Positions 16,373 to 26,342 of a DNA stretch of 64,000 nucleotides are shown one piece after another. This DNA comes from Mesorhizobium sp. Root157 (lineage in GTDB: Bacteria > Pseudomonadota > Alphaproteobacteria > Rhizobiales > Rhizobiaceae): the NCBI RefSeq assembly GCF_001427385.1, contig NZ_LMGJ01000005.1:18288-82287 (forward strand). The letters are read 5' to 3'. Position 1 is the stretch's first letter; each line of letters starts with the position of its first letter. The position numbers were made by a program, and so were the translations under genes. The notes below the pieces were generated by a model, which saw only the letters and a list, made by a program, of their open reading frames with translations, made no database searches and was not told where the DNA came from.

Positions 16373-17854
16373 TCAGGCCTTGGCTTCCGCGCTTTCCAAT
16401 TTCTCGGCAATCACGGCGGCAAGCCGCTCCGCCACCTCTGCCTTGGTCATCTCGGGCCATGCGTCGACGCCGGTGCGCGAAACGATGCGCACGCTGTTGC
16501 GGTCGCCGCCCATGACACCGGACGGCCCGACGCCACTGTCGTGCGAAACGTCGTTAGCGACGATGAAATCGGCGCCCTTCTTGTTCAGCTTGGCTTCGGC
16601 ATTCTTTTGAATGTTCTGGGTTTCGGCGGCAAAACCGATGACCAGGAAGGGCCGCTTGGCGTGATGGCCGACGCCGGCCAGGATGTCGGGGTTCTCCACC
16701 ATCTGCAACGCCGGCGGTCCTTCCCCCACGACCTTCTTGATCTTTTCATCCGCCGAATTGGCCGTGCGCCAGTCGGCCACAGCAGCCACGAACACGGCAG
16801 CGTCTGCCGGCAGCAATTGCTCGACGGCGGCCTGCATTTCGCGGGCGCTTTCCACGTGGGTGGTGTTGACGCCTGCGGGGTCGGGGATCGTCACTGGCCC
16901 AGAGACGAGCCGCACGTCCGCGCCGAGCTTCGCCAAGGCCGCGGCGATGGCGTGGCCCTGCTTTCCCGACGAGCGGTTGGCAATGTAGCGGACCGGGTCG
17001 ATGGGCTCATGCGTGGGGCCTGACGTGACGATGATCTTGCGGCCGGTCAACGGTTTCGCACTCTGGTCGAGCATCGTTTCGACCGCGGCTACGATGTCCA
17101 GCGGCTCGGCCATGCGCCCCTCGCCGGATTCACCGCTTTCGGCCATTTCGCCGCGCGCCGGCCCGATGAACCCGACGCCGTCCTTCTCAAGCGTGGCGCG
17201 GTTGCGGCGCGTCGCCGGGTGGCTCCACATTCTCGGATTCATGGCAGGCGCCATCAACACCGGCTTGTCGGTGGCCAGAAGCACGGTCGAGGCCAGATCG
17301 TTGGCAAGCCCATTGGCAAGCTTGGCCATCAAGTCGGCCGTCGCCGGGGCGACCACGATCAGGTCGGCCTCGCGCGACAGGCGGATATGGCCGATGTCAT
17401 GCTCATCCTTGCGGTCAAACAGATCGGTGAAGACATGGTCCGCCGCAAGCGCGCCGACCGACAGAGACGTGACGAATTCCTGCGCTGCCGCAGTCATCAC
17501 CGGCCGCACGGCAGCCCCTCGCTCGCGCAGGCGGCGGATGAGGTCGAGTACCTTGTAGGCGGCAATGCCGCCGCCGATGATGAGAAGGATGCGCTTGTTG
17601 GAGAGCTTGAAAGGCGGATCGCGCTCAGCCAAGCTTCGCGGGGGAATATCCAGTTCGAAGCCGCCGTGGGGTTCAACCATGTCGCGGATCGCATCATGGA
17701 GATTGTCGAATGGCACAGGTTTCTCGGGATGCCTTGCTTCACGCCGCAGGATGGAGCGTATCTCCTCCTCAAGCGATACACCCCTTCTGGCAGCATTGAC
17801 TTTGAGCTGCTGTTTCGTGCCGTCATCCAGGTTGCGGACAGTAAGTGTGGCCAT
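16373..17854 (-). CDS. coaBC: RHH antitoxin-like domain fused to CoaBC (PPC decarboxylase / PPC synthetase)
   Basis: A 493-residue protein, about 85 longer than usual CoaBC. Residues 1-75 are a ribbon-helix-helix domain like FitA/VapB-type antitoxins: TLTVRNLDD, AARRGVSLEEEIRSILR, then the toxin-contacting style tail HGGFELDIPP. The CoaC flavoprotein part starts at about 83 (KLSNKRILLIIGGGIAAYK), with His156 in the DIGHIRLS motif and the PAMNPRMW motif at 203-210. The CoaB ligase part starts near 267 with GRKIIVTSGPTHEPIDPVRY. CoaBC makes 4'-phosphopantetheine for coenzyme A. The ATG at 17854 has AGGAGG five bases upstream; the only candidate start nearer CoaC is a TTG at 17632 with no ribosome site. 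The flap segment 235-250 lacks the expected cysteine. No toxin gene is nearby. Confidence 0.93.
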   Translation of the reverse strand: MATLTVRNLDDGTKQQLKVNAARRGVSLEEEIRSILRREARHPEKPVPFDNLHDAIRDMVEPHGGFELDIPPRSLAERDPPFKLSNKRILLIIGGGIAAYKVLDLIRRLRERGAAVRPVMTAAAQEFVTSLSVGALAADHVFTDLFDRKDEHDIGHIRLSREADLIVVAPATADLMAKLANGLANDLASTVLLATDKPVLMAPAMNPRMWSHPATRRNRATLEKDGVGFIGPARGEMAESGESGEGRMAEPLDIVAAVETMLDQSAKPLTGRKIIVTSGPTHEPIDPVRYIANRSSGKQGHAIAAALAKLGADVRLVSGPVTIPDPAGVNTTHVESAREMQAAVEQLLPADAAVFVAAVADWRTANSADEKIKKVVGEGPPALQMVENPDILAGVGHHAKRPFLVIGFAAETQNIQKNAEAKLNKKGADFIVANDVSHDSGVGPSGVMGGDRNSVRIVSRTGVDAWPEMTKAEVAERLAAVIAEKLESAEAKA

Positions 17855-17870
17855 GGCAGCCTCCTGCATG

Positions 17871-17903
17871 CATTGAAAGCAATGTAAGCATTGCTGTCAA
17901 TGC
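17871..17903. promoter_or_regulatory. Two CATTG-N4-CAATG operator palindromes
   Basis: CATTG-AAAG-CAATG (17871-17884) and GCATTG-CTGT-CAATGC (17888-17903) are exact inverted repeats with centres 18 bases apart. One covers the -10 and likely start point, the other the spacer of the coaBC promoter. Tandem short palindromes over the promoter are the usual operator layout for ribbon-helix-helix antitoxin autorepressors, which is exactly the domain encoded first in the downstream gene. Binding itself is inferred. Confidence 0.75.
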
Positions 17904-17909
17904 AGTCAA
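17881..17909 (-). promoter_or_regulatory. Promoter of RHH-coaBC
   Basis: On the minus strand TTGACT (17909-17904) and TACATT (17886-17881) are separated by 17 bases; a start point near 17874 would leave a ~20-base leader holding AGGAGG at 17865-17860. The -35 box overlaps the ubiB stop codon. An overlapping alternative, TTGACA-17-TTCAAT, is shifted ten bases downstream. Confidence 0.7.
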
Positions 17910-19483
17910 ATCGCCACCTTCCAGGCGATAAAGACAAGGGTCAGCGCAATCACCCAAAGCGCCAGCCGCCCTGAGCGCGTGTGGCGCGCCTCGGCCTTGC
18001 CGATGGCGTGAGCCGTGGCCTCGTCGAAGCGCAAGCCGTTTTCGGCCATGAGGTCGATCTCGCGCGACAGCCGTTCGGTTCGCAGTGCCATGTCCGGCAG
18101 GTGCCGCGCCAGCGACGACAGTGCATGCAGGCCATCGCGGGCGTCGGCCAGCATGCCGCGCGGGCCGAGATTGTCGCGAATCCAGTTGCCGACCACAGGC
18201 TCCGAAGTCTTCCACATGTTAAAGGATGGATCGAGGGTGCGGGCGACGCCCTCCACCACGACCATGGTCTTTTGCAGGAGGACCAGTTCCGTTCGCGTCT
18301 GCATGTCGAAAAGCTCGGTCACCTCGAACAGCAGCGTGAGTAGCTTGGCCATCGAGATGGTCTCGGCCGGCTGGCCGTGGATCGGCTCGCCGATGGCGCG
18401 GATGGCCTGGGCGAAGGCGGCGACATCGTGCTTCGCCGGCACATAGCCGGCCTCGAAATGCACTTCGGCAACGCGCAGATAATCGCGGGTAATGAAGCCA
18501 TAGAGGATTTCGGCCAGGAAACGGCGTTCCTTCTTGCCGAGGCGGCCGGCAATGCCGAGATCGACCGCCACGATGGTGCCGTCGGCTTCCACGAACAGAT
18601 TGCCCGGATGCATGTCGGCATGGAAGAAGCCGTCGCGCAGCGTGTGGCGCAGGAACGACTGGATCAAATTGGTGGCGATGGCCTTGAGGTCGTGACCGGC
18701 AGCATCGAGCGCCGCGATGTCGTTCATCTTGATGCCGTCGACCCACTCCATGGTGAGCACATCGCGGCCGGTGCGTTCCCAATCGACGGCTGGGACCCGG
18801 AAGCCCGGATCTTCCTTGATGTTTTCGCCAAGCTCAGAAAGGGCCGCCCCTTCAAGCCTGAGATCCATTTCGATGCGCGTTGTCTGGGCAAGGGTCTGGG
18901 TGACCTCAACGGGCCTCAGACGGCGCGACGAAGGTATGTATCTTTCCTGCAGGCGGGCGGCGAGGAAGTAGCTTTCGAGATCGTGCTGGAAGCGGCGGCG
19001 CACGCCAGGCCGGATGACCTTGACCGCGACGCGCTTGTTCGCTCCCGCCTCATAGACGTCCGCCGGATGCACTTGGGCGATGGACGCGGCGGCAACCGCA
19101 TCGCCGAAGCTTGAATAAAGTTCGCTGACCGAGCGCCCGAGCGAAGCTTCGATTGCCGCAACGGCCTCGGTCTTCGGGAAGGTCTGCATCTTGTCCTGCA
19201 AGAGCGCGAGATCGAGCGCGATGTCGTTGCCGACGACATCGGGGCGCGTGGCGAGGAACTGGCCGAGCTTCACATAGGAAGGACCGAGCCGCGCCACCGC
19301 ATGCGCCAGCCGGTCGGTGCGTTGCTGCCTGAGCGCGCGGCGGCGCGTGAACAAGACCGCGGCGCGCCAGCCGAACTTGGGCAGGCCTGTAAGCTGGTCA
19401 CCGGGAACCGCCGCCACCACGCCTTCGCGCACCAGCACCCAACCGGCCCGAACGAGGCGGAACGCTGCGCCGATACTGCTCAT
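17906..19483 (-). CDS. ubiB: UbiB, ABC1-family atypical kinase for ubiquinone synthesis
   Basis: A 525-residue membrane-bound ABC1/ADCK-type atypical kinase required for ubiquinone production. Family motifs are visible: SYVKLGQFLATRPDVV (KxGQ motif, about 69-84), the Ala-rich loop AAASIAQVHPA, the VKVIRPG lysine, HADMHPGNLFV and VDLGIAG. A hydrophobic C-terminal helix (LALWVIALTLVFIAWKVAI) anchors it in the membrane. It begins 13 bases after the ubiE stop, so the two are co-transcribed, and its stop overlaps the coaBC promoter. Confidence 0.95.
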   Translation of the reverse strand: MSSIGAAFRLVRAGWVLVREGVVAAVPGDQLTGLPKFGWRAAVLFTRRRALRQQRTDRLAHAVARLGPSYVKLGQFLATRPDVVGNDIALDLALLQDKMQTFPKTEAVAAIEASLGRSVSELYSSFGDAVAAASIAQVHPADVYEAGANKRVAVKVIRPGVRRRFQHDLESYFLAARLQERYIPSSRRLRPVEVTQTLAQTTRIEMDLRLEGAALSELGENIKEDPGFRVPAVDWERTGRDVLTMEWVDGIKMNDIAALDAAGHDLKAIATNLIQSFLRHTLRDGFFHADMHPGNLFVEADGTIVAVDLGIAGRLGKKERRFLAEILYGFITRDYLRVAEVHFEAGYVPAKHDVAAFAQAIRAIGEPIHGQPAETISMAKLLTLLFEVTELFDMQTRTELVLLQKTMVVVEGVARTLDPSFNMWKTSEPVVGNWIRDNLGPRGMLADARDGLHALSSLARHLPDMALRTERLSREIDLMAENGLRFDEATAHAIGKAEARHTRSGRLALWVIALTLVFIAWKVAI

Positions 19484-19496
19484 AAGGCCGGTCCCG

Positions 19497-20273
19497 TCAA
19501 AGTTTCCAGCCCGAATGCAGCGCGGCTATGCCGCCGGAATAGTTGCGGAACGTGACCCGGTCGAAGCCGGCCTTGGAAATCATTTCGGCAAAATTCTTCT
19601 GGTTGGGGAACTTTCGGATCGATTCGACCAGATAGGAATAGGGTTCGGCGTCGCCCGTCACCATCTTGCCGATGCGCGGGATGGCGTTGAACGACCACGC
19701 TTCATAGACCCGGTCGAGCAACGGCATATCGACATCGGAGAATTCAAGGCACAGCAAACGGCCGCCGGGTTTCAACACGCGATAGGCTTCCGTCAGCGCC
19801 ACGTCGATGCGCGGCACATTGCGGATGCCGAAAGCGATCGTATAGGCATCGAAAGTCGCATCGGCAAACGGCAGTTCCTCGGCATTGGCCTCGACGAAGT
19901 CGGTATTTGCGGCAAGGCCGTTCTTCTCGGCACGGTCACGACCGACGCCGAGCATGGAGCCGTTGATGTCGAGCACCGTTGCGTGCGCGTTGCGGTGACT
20001 GGCCTCGATGATGCGAAAGGCGATGTCGCCGGTACCGCCGGCAACGTCGAGCACCTTCCAGCCGGGCCGCTTGGGCGGATTCAGCCAGGCGACCATGGCG
20101 TCCTTCCACAAACGGTGCAGGCCCGCCGACATCAGGTCGTTCATCAGGTCGTAGCGGTTGGCAACCTTATGGAAAACCTCGTTGACCAGCGGCTGCTTGT
20201 CGCCGACGTCGACCTGCTTGAAACCGTAGGAGGTTTCCATGCCGCCCTGCGCGGTCGTTCTTTCAACTGACAT
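19497..20273 (-). CDS. ubiE: UbiE, ubiquinone/menaquinone C-methyltransferase
   Basis: A 258-residue SAM-dependent C-methyltransferase acting on the quinone ring. The start [11 protein letters not shown] at 20273 fits the family; frame extension upstream to 20306 is not needed. Motifs include [22 protein letters not shown] (UbiE signature 1, about 35-56), the SAM-binding [13 protein letters not shown], and [16 protein letters not shown]. First gene of ubiE-ubiB. Confidence 0.95.
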   Translation of the reverse strand: MSVERTTAQGGMETSYGFKQVDVGDKQPLVNEVFHKVANRYDLMNDLMSAGLHRLWKDAMVAWLNPPKRPGWKVLDVAGGTGDIAFRIIEASHRNAHATVLDINGSMLGVGRDRAEKNGLAANTDFVEANAEELPFADATFDAYTIAFGIRNVPRIDVALTEAYRVLKPGGRLLCLEFSDVDMPLLDRVYEAWSFNAIPRIGKMVTGDAEPYSYLVESIRKFPNQKNFAEMISKAGFDRVTFRNYSGGIAALHSGWKL

Positions 20274-20375
20274 GACTTCGATCCGCCTTAAAACCGGCGG
20301 GACCATAGCCGATCAGGATACCGGGCGCTATGGTTTAAGGCGCGGCTGTCAGCCGCTGCAGGACGGGAAAAGCTG

Positions 20376-21353
20376 ATGCCTTTGAAAGCGGAACTGCACT
20401 GCCACATCGAAGGGGCCGCATCGCCCGAACTGGTCATCCGGCAGGCGCGGAAGTACGGCAGGGACCCCTCGCCTTTCATCCAGAACGGCTCGTTCGTGTG
20501 GCATGACTTCACCAGTTTCCTCGCCGCCTATGATTTTTCCGCCGACCTTTTCCGCAGCGAAGACGACTACGCATTGCTGGCCGAGCACTACCTGACCAGT
20601 CTCGCCCGCGACGGCGCGATCTATTCGGAAGTGTTCACCTCGCCCGATCACGCCAAGCGGGCGGGCCTGTCGCCGCAAGCCTATACCGATGCGCTGGGCG
20701 AAGGCATGCTGCGCGCCAAGGCCAAGACCGGTATCGAAGGCCGCATGATCGTCACCGGCGTGCGCCATGTCGGTATCGAGGCAATCGAGCAGGCAGCGCG
20801 CTTTGCCGCCAGATGCGGCCATCCGCTGGTAACCGGCTTCGGAGTTGCCGGCGACGAGCGCATGGGCGACTTCGAGGACTATGTGCGCGCCTTCGAGATC
20901 GCCCGCGAAGCGGGGCTCGGCATCACCATCCACGCCGGCGAATTGATGGGGTGGGAAAGCGTTGCCGCAGCTCTCGACCACATCCGCCCGTCCCGCATCG
21001 GCCATGGCGTGCGCGCTATCGAAAATGCCGACCTGGTGCGCCGCATCTCTGAAGAGGGTGTCGTTCTGGAGTGCTGCCCAGGCTCCAACATCGCGCTCTC
21101 CGTGTTCTCGGATTTCGGCTCCCATCCTTTTCCGGCCCTGAAGGCCGCCGGCTGCAAGGTGACGCTGAATTCCGACGACCCGCCCTATTTCTGGACTTCG
21201 CTGAAGCGCGAGTACGACATCGGGCGCGAGCATTTCGGGATGGACGACAAGGCACTCACTGCCGTTACGCGCACGGCAATCGAGGCCGCCTTCGTCGACA
21301 GGAAGACGCGATCGGAACTGCTTTCCCGGTTGAACAGCAGTACTAGTCGTTGA
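20376..21353 (+). CDS. add: Adenosine deaminase (or adenine deaminase-like)
   Basis: A 325-residue zinc-dependent aminohydrolase that deaminates adenosine to inosine. Metal and catalytic motifs: LHCHIEGA near residues 7-14, IHAGEL (about 190), RIGHGVRAI, and LNSDDPPYF near the C-terminus. A short version of the family. Adenine aminohydrolases share these motifs, so adenine as the substrate cannot be excluded. It is transcribed away from ubiE and lies 92 bases before upp, inside a nucleoside salvage neighbourhood. Confidence 0.88.
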   Translation: MPLKAELHCHIEGAASPELVIRQARKYGRDPSPFIQNGSFVWHDFTSFLAAYDFSADLFRSEDDYALLAEHYLTSLARDGAIYSEVFTSPDHAKRAGLSPQAYTDALGEGMLRAKAKTGIEGRMIVTGVRHVGIEAIEQAARFAARCGHPLVTGFGVAGDERMGDFEDYVRAFEIAREAGLGITIHAGELMGWESVAAALDHIRPSRIGHGVRAIENADLVRRISEEGVVLECCPGSNIALSVFSDFGSHPFPALKAAGCKVTLNSDDPPYFWTSLKREYDIGREHFGMDDKALTAVTRTAIEAAFVDRKTRSELLSRLNSSTSR

Positions 21354-21445
21354 TTCTGACGGTGAAAGCTGTGATTGGCATCGGGCTGACGGTTTCTTGC
21401 ACAAGCGCCGCCCGCTAGTATCGCTGCCAAACACGGAGAAGATTC

Positions 21446-22075
21446 ATGCAGGGCGTCACCGTCGTCGACCATCCGCTTGTGCAGCACAAGCTGAGCATCA
21501 TGCGCAACAAGGAGACCTCGACGGCCAGTTTTCGGCGGCTGCTGCGCGAGATTTCGCTGTTGCTGTGCTACGAAGTGACCCGCAACCTGGAATTGACCAC
21601 AACCAAGATCCAGACGCCGATCGAGGAAATGGACGCGCCGATCCTCGAGGGCAAGAAGCTGGTGTTTGCCTCGGTGCTGCGCGCCGGCAACGGTTTGTTG
21701 GAAGGATTGCTCGATCTCGTGCCTGCGGCGCGCGTCGCTCATATCGGGCTCTACCGCGATCACGACACGCTGGAAGCGATCGAATATTTCTTCAAGGCGC
21801 CGAGCGACCTCGCCGACCGGCTGGTGATCGTCGTCGACCCGATGCTGGCGACCGCCAATTCGGCAATTGCCGCGGTCGACAAGCTGAAGGGGCGCGGCGC
21901 CACCAATATCCGCTTCCTGTGCCTGCTTGCCGCGCCTGAGGGCATCGAACGCTTCACCACCGCACACCCGGACGTGCCGGTGTTCACCGCATCCATCGAC
22001 CGGCAACTCAACGAAAAAGGCTACATCATGCCCGGCCTCGGCGACGCCGGCGACCGCATGTACGGCACCAAATAG
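21446..22075 (+). CDS. upp: Uracil phosphoribosyltransferase
   Basis: A 209-residue UPRTase making UMP from uracil and PRPP. The N-terminus [19 protein letters not shown] is typical; the PRPP loop [18 protein letters not shown] (about 128-145) and the uracil-binding [17 protein letters not shown]-terminus are intact. GGAG lies seven bases upstream of the ATG. Confidence 0.97.
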   Translation: MQGVTVVDHPLVQHKLSIMRNKETSTASFRRLLREISLLLCYEVTRNLELTTTKIQTPIEEMDAPILEGKKLVFASVLRAGNGLLEGLLDLVPAARVAHIGLYRDHDTLEAIEYFFKAPSDLADRLVIVVDPMLATANSAIAAVDKLKGRGATNIRFLCLLAAPEGIERFTTAHPDVPVFTASIDRQLNEKGYIMPGLGDAGDRMYGTK

Positions 22076-22192
22076 ACGGCCGTTTACCGGACATTTACGC
22101 AATCGGCCGGTCGAAACAGCCAATTGGCCCGTCTTTAAAGGGCTGGATACCAAGACCAGCGTAGGCTGTGTGCCTCCGATCGGGGCAAGCCC

Positions 22193-22756
22193 ATGCTGCG
22201 CAGTCTCATCTTTCTCGGCATTGTCGTCGGCGTCTCCTCGGCGATCCCGATGCTTTACCAATCGAACCCGCAAGCGTTCGACGAAGTGGTCAGGTCGCTG
22301 ACAGGCCACGGCGAACCGGCAGGGGCAACCGTCTCCGAGGTGAAGCTGACAGCCATGCAAGAACCACCGATCGAACAGCCGCTCGGCCGCAAGGTCATGT
22401 TGAAGCAGGATCAACTCGGCCATTTCTCGGCGCCCTTCAGGGTGAACGGCCGCCAGATCGACGCTCTCGTGGACACCGGCGCGACGCTGGTCGCGCTCAA
22501 TACATCAACGGCGCGTCGGGTTGGAATTTCACTGAACCCATCCGATTTCAGGCATGAGGTCAGCACAGCCAACGGCAAGATCAGGGGTGCAGCCGTCATC
22601 ATCGAGCGGCTGCAGATCGGCAAGATCAACCTGGACGACGTTCAGGCGATCGTGCTTGACGACAAGGCGCTACAGACCAACCTGATCGGCATGAGCTTTC
22701 TTGGCCGATTGGCGAGCTACAAGGCCGAAAACGGCACGCTGCTGCTGGCACAGTAG
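22193..22756 (+). CDS. Clan AA retropepsin-like aspartic protease, TIGR02281 type
   Basis: A 187-residue protein with an N-terminal hydrophobic anchor (LIFLGIVVGVSSAIPML, about 4-20) and a retropepsin fold domain from about 80. The catalytic motif ALVDTGATLVALN carries the Asp-Thr-Gly triad, and the flap and C-terminal VLDDKALQTNLIGMSFLGRL fit TIGR02281/gag-asp proteins. It is presumably a membrane-tethered periplasmic protease. Target unknown. Converges on deoA with a 4-base gap. Confidence 0.85.
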   Translation: MLRSLIFLGIVVGVSSAIPMLYQSNPQAFDEVVRSLTGHGEPAGATVSEVKLTAMQEPPIEQPLGRKVMLKQDQLGHFSAPFRVNGRQIDALVDTGATLVALNTSTARRVGISLNPSDFRHEVSTANGKIRGAAVIIERLQIGKINLDDVQAIVLDDKALQTNLIGMSFLGRLASYKAENGTLLLAQ

Positions 22757-22760
22757 TACG

Positions 22761-24080
<1,320 letters not shown>

Positions 24081-24113
24081 TAAAGGCCTTCACCCCCTCT
24101 GGCCGACAGAACA

Positions 24114-24920
24114 CTATCCATCGAGCAGCCCTTTGCGGAAGAGATGGTTCAGCACCTTGGCCAGGCGCGCCCCGCCAAGCGGCGCCATGTCCTTGGTTTC
24201 CTGATGCGATAGCTCGGCTCCCGTCATGCCGGCGGCAAGATTGGTGATGACCGAGCAAGCCGCGACCCTGACCCCGAAAAACCGGGCGAGGATGACCTCG
24301 GGCACGGTGGACATGCCGACTGCATTGGCACCAAACAGCCGAGCCATGCGGATTTCGGCCGGCGTCTCGAAGGACGGCCCCGAGAACCACATATAGACGC
24401 CCTTGTGCAGCTTGGTGCGGGTGGCCTTCGCCGCCTTTTCGAAGGCCGCGCGCATACCGGCATCATAGGCCTCGGTCAGCCCGACGAAGCGGCGGTCGCT
24501 CGGCTCACCGAACAAGGGATTGGAGCCGGAAAAATTGATGTGGTCGGTAATCAGCATCACCGAGCCGGGCGGCATGTCGGGGTCGAGCGAGCCTGCCGCA
24601 TTGGTGAGGATGAGCCTGGTCACGCCGAGGCCGGCAAGCGTCTCGATGACCGGGCGCATGACGGCGGCGTTGCCGCTCTCATAGTAGTGGGCGCGGCCGG
24701 AAAGCATCAGCACCGGCTGGCCGGCAAGCCTGCCTGCCACAACCTCGCCGACATGCCCGGTGACGCCGCTTTTGGGAAAGCCAGGCAGTTCGGCATGCGG
24801 AACCCGAATGGCATCCTCGACCTGTTCGGCCAGGTTGCCGAGGCCGGACCCCAGCACCAGGGCGGTTGTCGGCATCAAACCGCCGAGACGCTCGGTGAGA
24901 CGATCGACGGCTTGCTTCAT
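24114..24920 (-). CDS. punA: Purine nucleoside phosphorylase (trimeric type)
   Basis: A 268-residue PNP of the low-molecular-mass trimeric class (inosine/guanosine). Motifs: LVLGSGLGNLAE near residues 20-31, SGRAHYYES for phosphate, LTNAAGSLDPDMPPGS, and the base-binding SGPSFETPAEIRM and MSTVPEVI segments. The ATG at 24920 overlaps the cdd stop by four bases (ATGA), so the longer frame reaching 25157, which runs through cdd out of frame, is rejected. Confidence 0.94.
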   Translation of the reverse strand: MKQAVDRLTERLGGLMPTTALVLGSGLGNLAEQVEDAIRVPHAELPGFPKSGVTGHVGEVVAGRLAGQPVLMLSGRAHYYESGNAAVMRPVIETLAGLGVTRLILTNAAGSLDPDMPPGSVMLITDHINFSGSNPLFGEPSDRRFVGLTEAYDAGMRAAFEKAAKATRTKLHKGVYMWFSGPSFETPAEIRMARLFGANAVGMSTVPEVILARFFGVRVAACSVITNLAAGMTGAELSHQETKDMAPLGGARLAKVLNHLFRKGLLDG

Positions 24921-25309
24921 TTCAGCATATCGCCGCGAAAGCCGTAGGGCAGCATGTCGCCCATCGTCACGGTTTCGGCGACGCCGGTTTCGTCGCACAG
25001 ATAGAGCCTGGTGTCGGGCCGGGTGAACTCGGCCAGCCGCTGGCGGCAGCCGCCGCACGGCGTGCATCTGGCCATGCGCTCGGCAATCACCGCGACCTCG
25101 ACGATCTTGCCGCCGCCGCCCATGATGTAGTGGCCGAGCGCCGTGGTTTCGGCGCACCAGCCTTCCGGATAGGAAGCGACCTCGATGTTGGCGCCGGCAA
25201 AGATACGACCATCCTCGGTGCGGATCGCAGCACCGACCGGGAATTTCGAATAGGGCGCATAGGCCTTGGCCATGGCAGCCCTGGCGGCAAGATAAAGGTC
25301 ATGCGACAT
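24917..25309 (-). CDS. cdd: Cytidine deaminase
   Basis: A 130-residue homotetrameric-type zinc deaminase. The active site has GANIEVASYP (about 44-53), CAETTA with the catalytic Glu (58-63) and the zinc-binding PCGGCRQ (about 93-99). Converts cytidine/deoxycytidine to uridine/deoxyuridine. Coupled to punA by a four-base overlap; a hairpin repeat separates it from the upstream permease gene. Confidence 0.96.
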   Translation of the reverse strand: MSHDLYLAARAAMAKAYAPYSKFPVGAAIRTEDGRIFAGANIEVASYPEGWCAETTALGHYIMGGGGKIVEVAVIAERMARCTPCGGCRQRLAEFTRPDTRLYLCDETGVAETVTMGDMLPYGFRGDMLK

Positions 25310-25324
25310 TACTTGTTTCCTTGC

Positions 25325-25369
25325 GCATGATCTTGACCAAAAGCCGGCATCCCCTTTTTGGGATCATGC
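25325..25369. repeat. GCATGATC hairpin repeat between permease gene and cdd
   Basis: GCATGATC (25325-25332) and GATCATGC (25362-25369) form perfect 8-base arms; inside them CCAAAA pairs with TTTTGG. It begins immediately after the permease stop codon. A related element with arms GCATGTCG/CGACATGC is at 34799-34843. Possibly an mRNA-processing or stability hairpin inside the operon. Confidence 0.6.
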
Positions 25370-26341
25370 TTACCGCTCCTTCACATAGGGCACGCCGCCG
25401 GCGCGCGGCGGGATCGCCTTGCCGATGAAGCCGGCCAGAAGCACGACGGTGAGGATGTAGGGCAGCGCCTGCATGAACTGCACCGGCACCTTGCCGATGA
25501 TCGGTAAGGGCGTGCCTTGGAGACGGATCGCCAATGCGTCGAGGAAGCCGAACAGGAGGCAAGCGAACATCGCGTTGACCGGCTTCCACTTGGCGAAGAT
25601 GAGTGCGGCAAGTGCGATATAGCCCTTGCCGGCAGTCATGTCCTTCACGAAGCCGCCATTCTGCGTCATCGACAGATAGGCGCCTGCCAGCCCGGTCAGC
25701 ACGCCGGTGCACAAAAGCGCACGATAGCGCAGCCACGTCACCGAAATGCCGGCGGTATCGACGGCGGCCGGGTTCTCGCCCACCGCGCGCAGGCGCAAAC
25801 CGAAGCGCGTGCGGTAGAGCACCCACCAAGTGATCGGAACCATGGCAAAGGCGATATAGGCGATCAGCGAATGCCCCGACAAAAGTTCGGAATAGAGCTG
25901 ACCGATGACCGGCACGTCCTTGACCGCATTGGCGCCGGGCAAGGTGATTGACGAAAACCGCTCGCCTTCGGACAGAGCCGGCGTGCGGCCACCCTGGTGG
26001 AACCACGCCTGCCCGAGAATGACGGTCGACCCGGCTGCGATGAAGTTGATGGCCACGCCCGACACGATCTGGTTGCCGCGATGGGTGATCGAGGCGAAGC
26101 CATGGATCATCGCAAAGGCAATGGAGATGAGGATCGCCATGCCAAGGCCGATAAAGGCCGAATGAAACACGGAGGCAGCCGCCGCGCCTGCAAAAGCGCC
26201 GACCAGCATCTTGCCTTCCAGCCCGATGTCGAAAATGCCGGAGCGCTCCGAATAAAGGCCGGCGAGGCAGGCAAGCAGCAGCGGCACCGACAGCCTCAGC
26301 GTAGAATCGAGCGTCTGGATAACGGCGTTGAAGATATCCAT
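25370..26341 (-). CDS. Nucleoside ABC transporter permease (BmpA-linked, second permease)
   Basis: A 323-residue inner-membrane permease of the BPD_transp_2 class with about eight to ten hydrophobic helices and the conserved cytoplasmic loop GLRLRAVGENPAAVDTAGISV (family EAA-like region). It starts at 26341 (MDIFNAVIQTLDS) after a single intergenic base from the first permease; the frame extension to 26449 overlaps that gene and is dropped. It pairs with the next gene as the membrane channel of a purine/pyrimidine nucleoside importer (Nup/Yuf type). Confidence 0.92.
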   Translation of the reverse strand: MDIFNAVIQTLDSTLRLSVPLLLACLAGLYSERSGIFDIGLEGKMLVGAFAGAAAASVFHSAFIGLGMAILISIAFAMIHGFASITHRGNQIVSGVAINFIAAGSTVILGQAWFHQGGRTPALSEGERFSSITLPGANAVKDVPVIGQLYSELLSGHSLIAYIAFAMVPITWWVLYRTRFGLRLRAVGENPAAVDTAGISVTWLRYRALLCTGVLTGLAGAYLSMTQNGGFVKDMTAGKGYIALAALIFAKWKPVNAMFACLLFGFLDALAIRLQGTPLPIIGKVPVQFMQALPYILTVVLLAGFIGKAIPPRAGGVPYVKER

Positions 26342-26342
26342 C

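Noticed and set aside
17630..17854. Possibility that the RHH domain is a separate antitoxin gene next to coaBC
   Set aside because: No stop codon separates it from CoaBC, there is no ribosome site before CoaC, and no PIN toxin gene lies near. It is treated as one fused gene.
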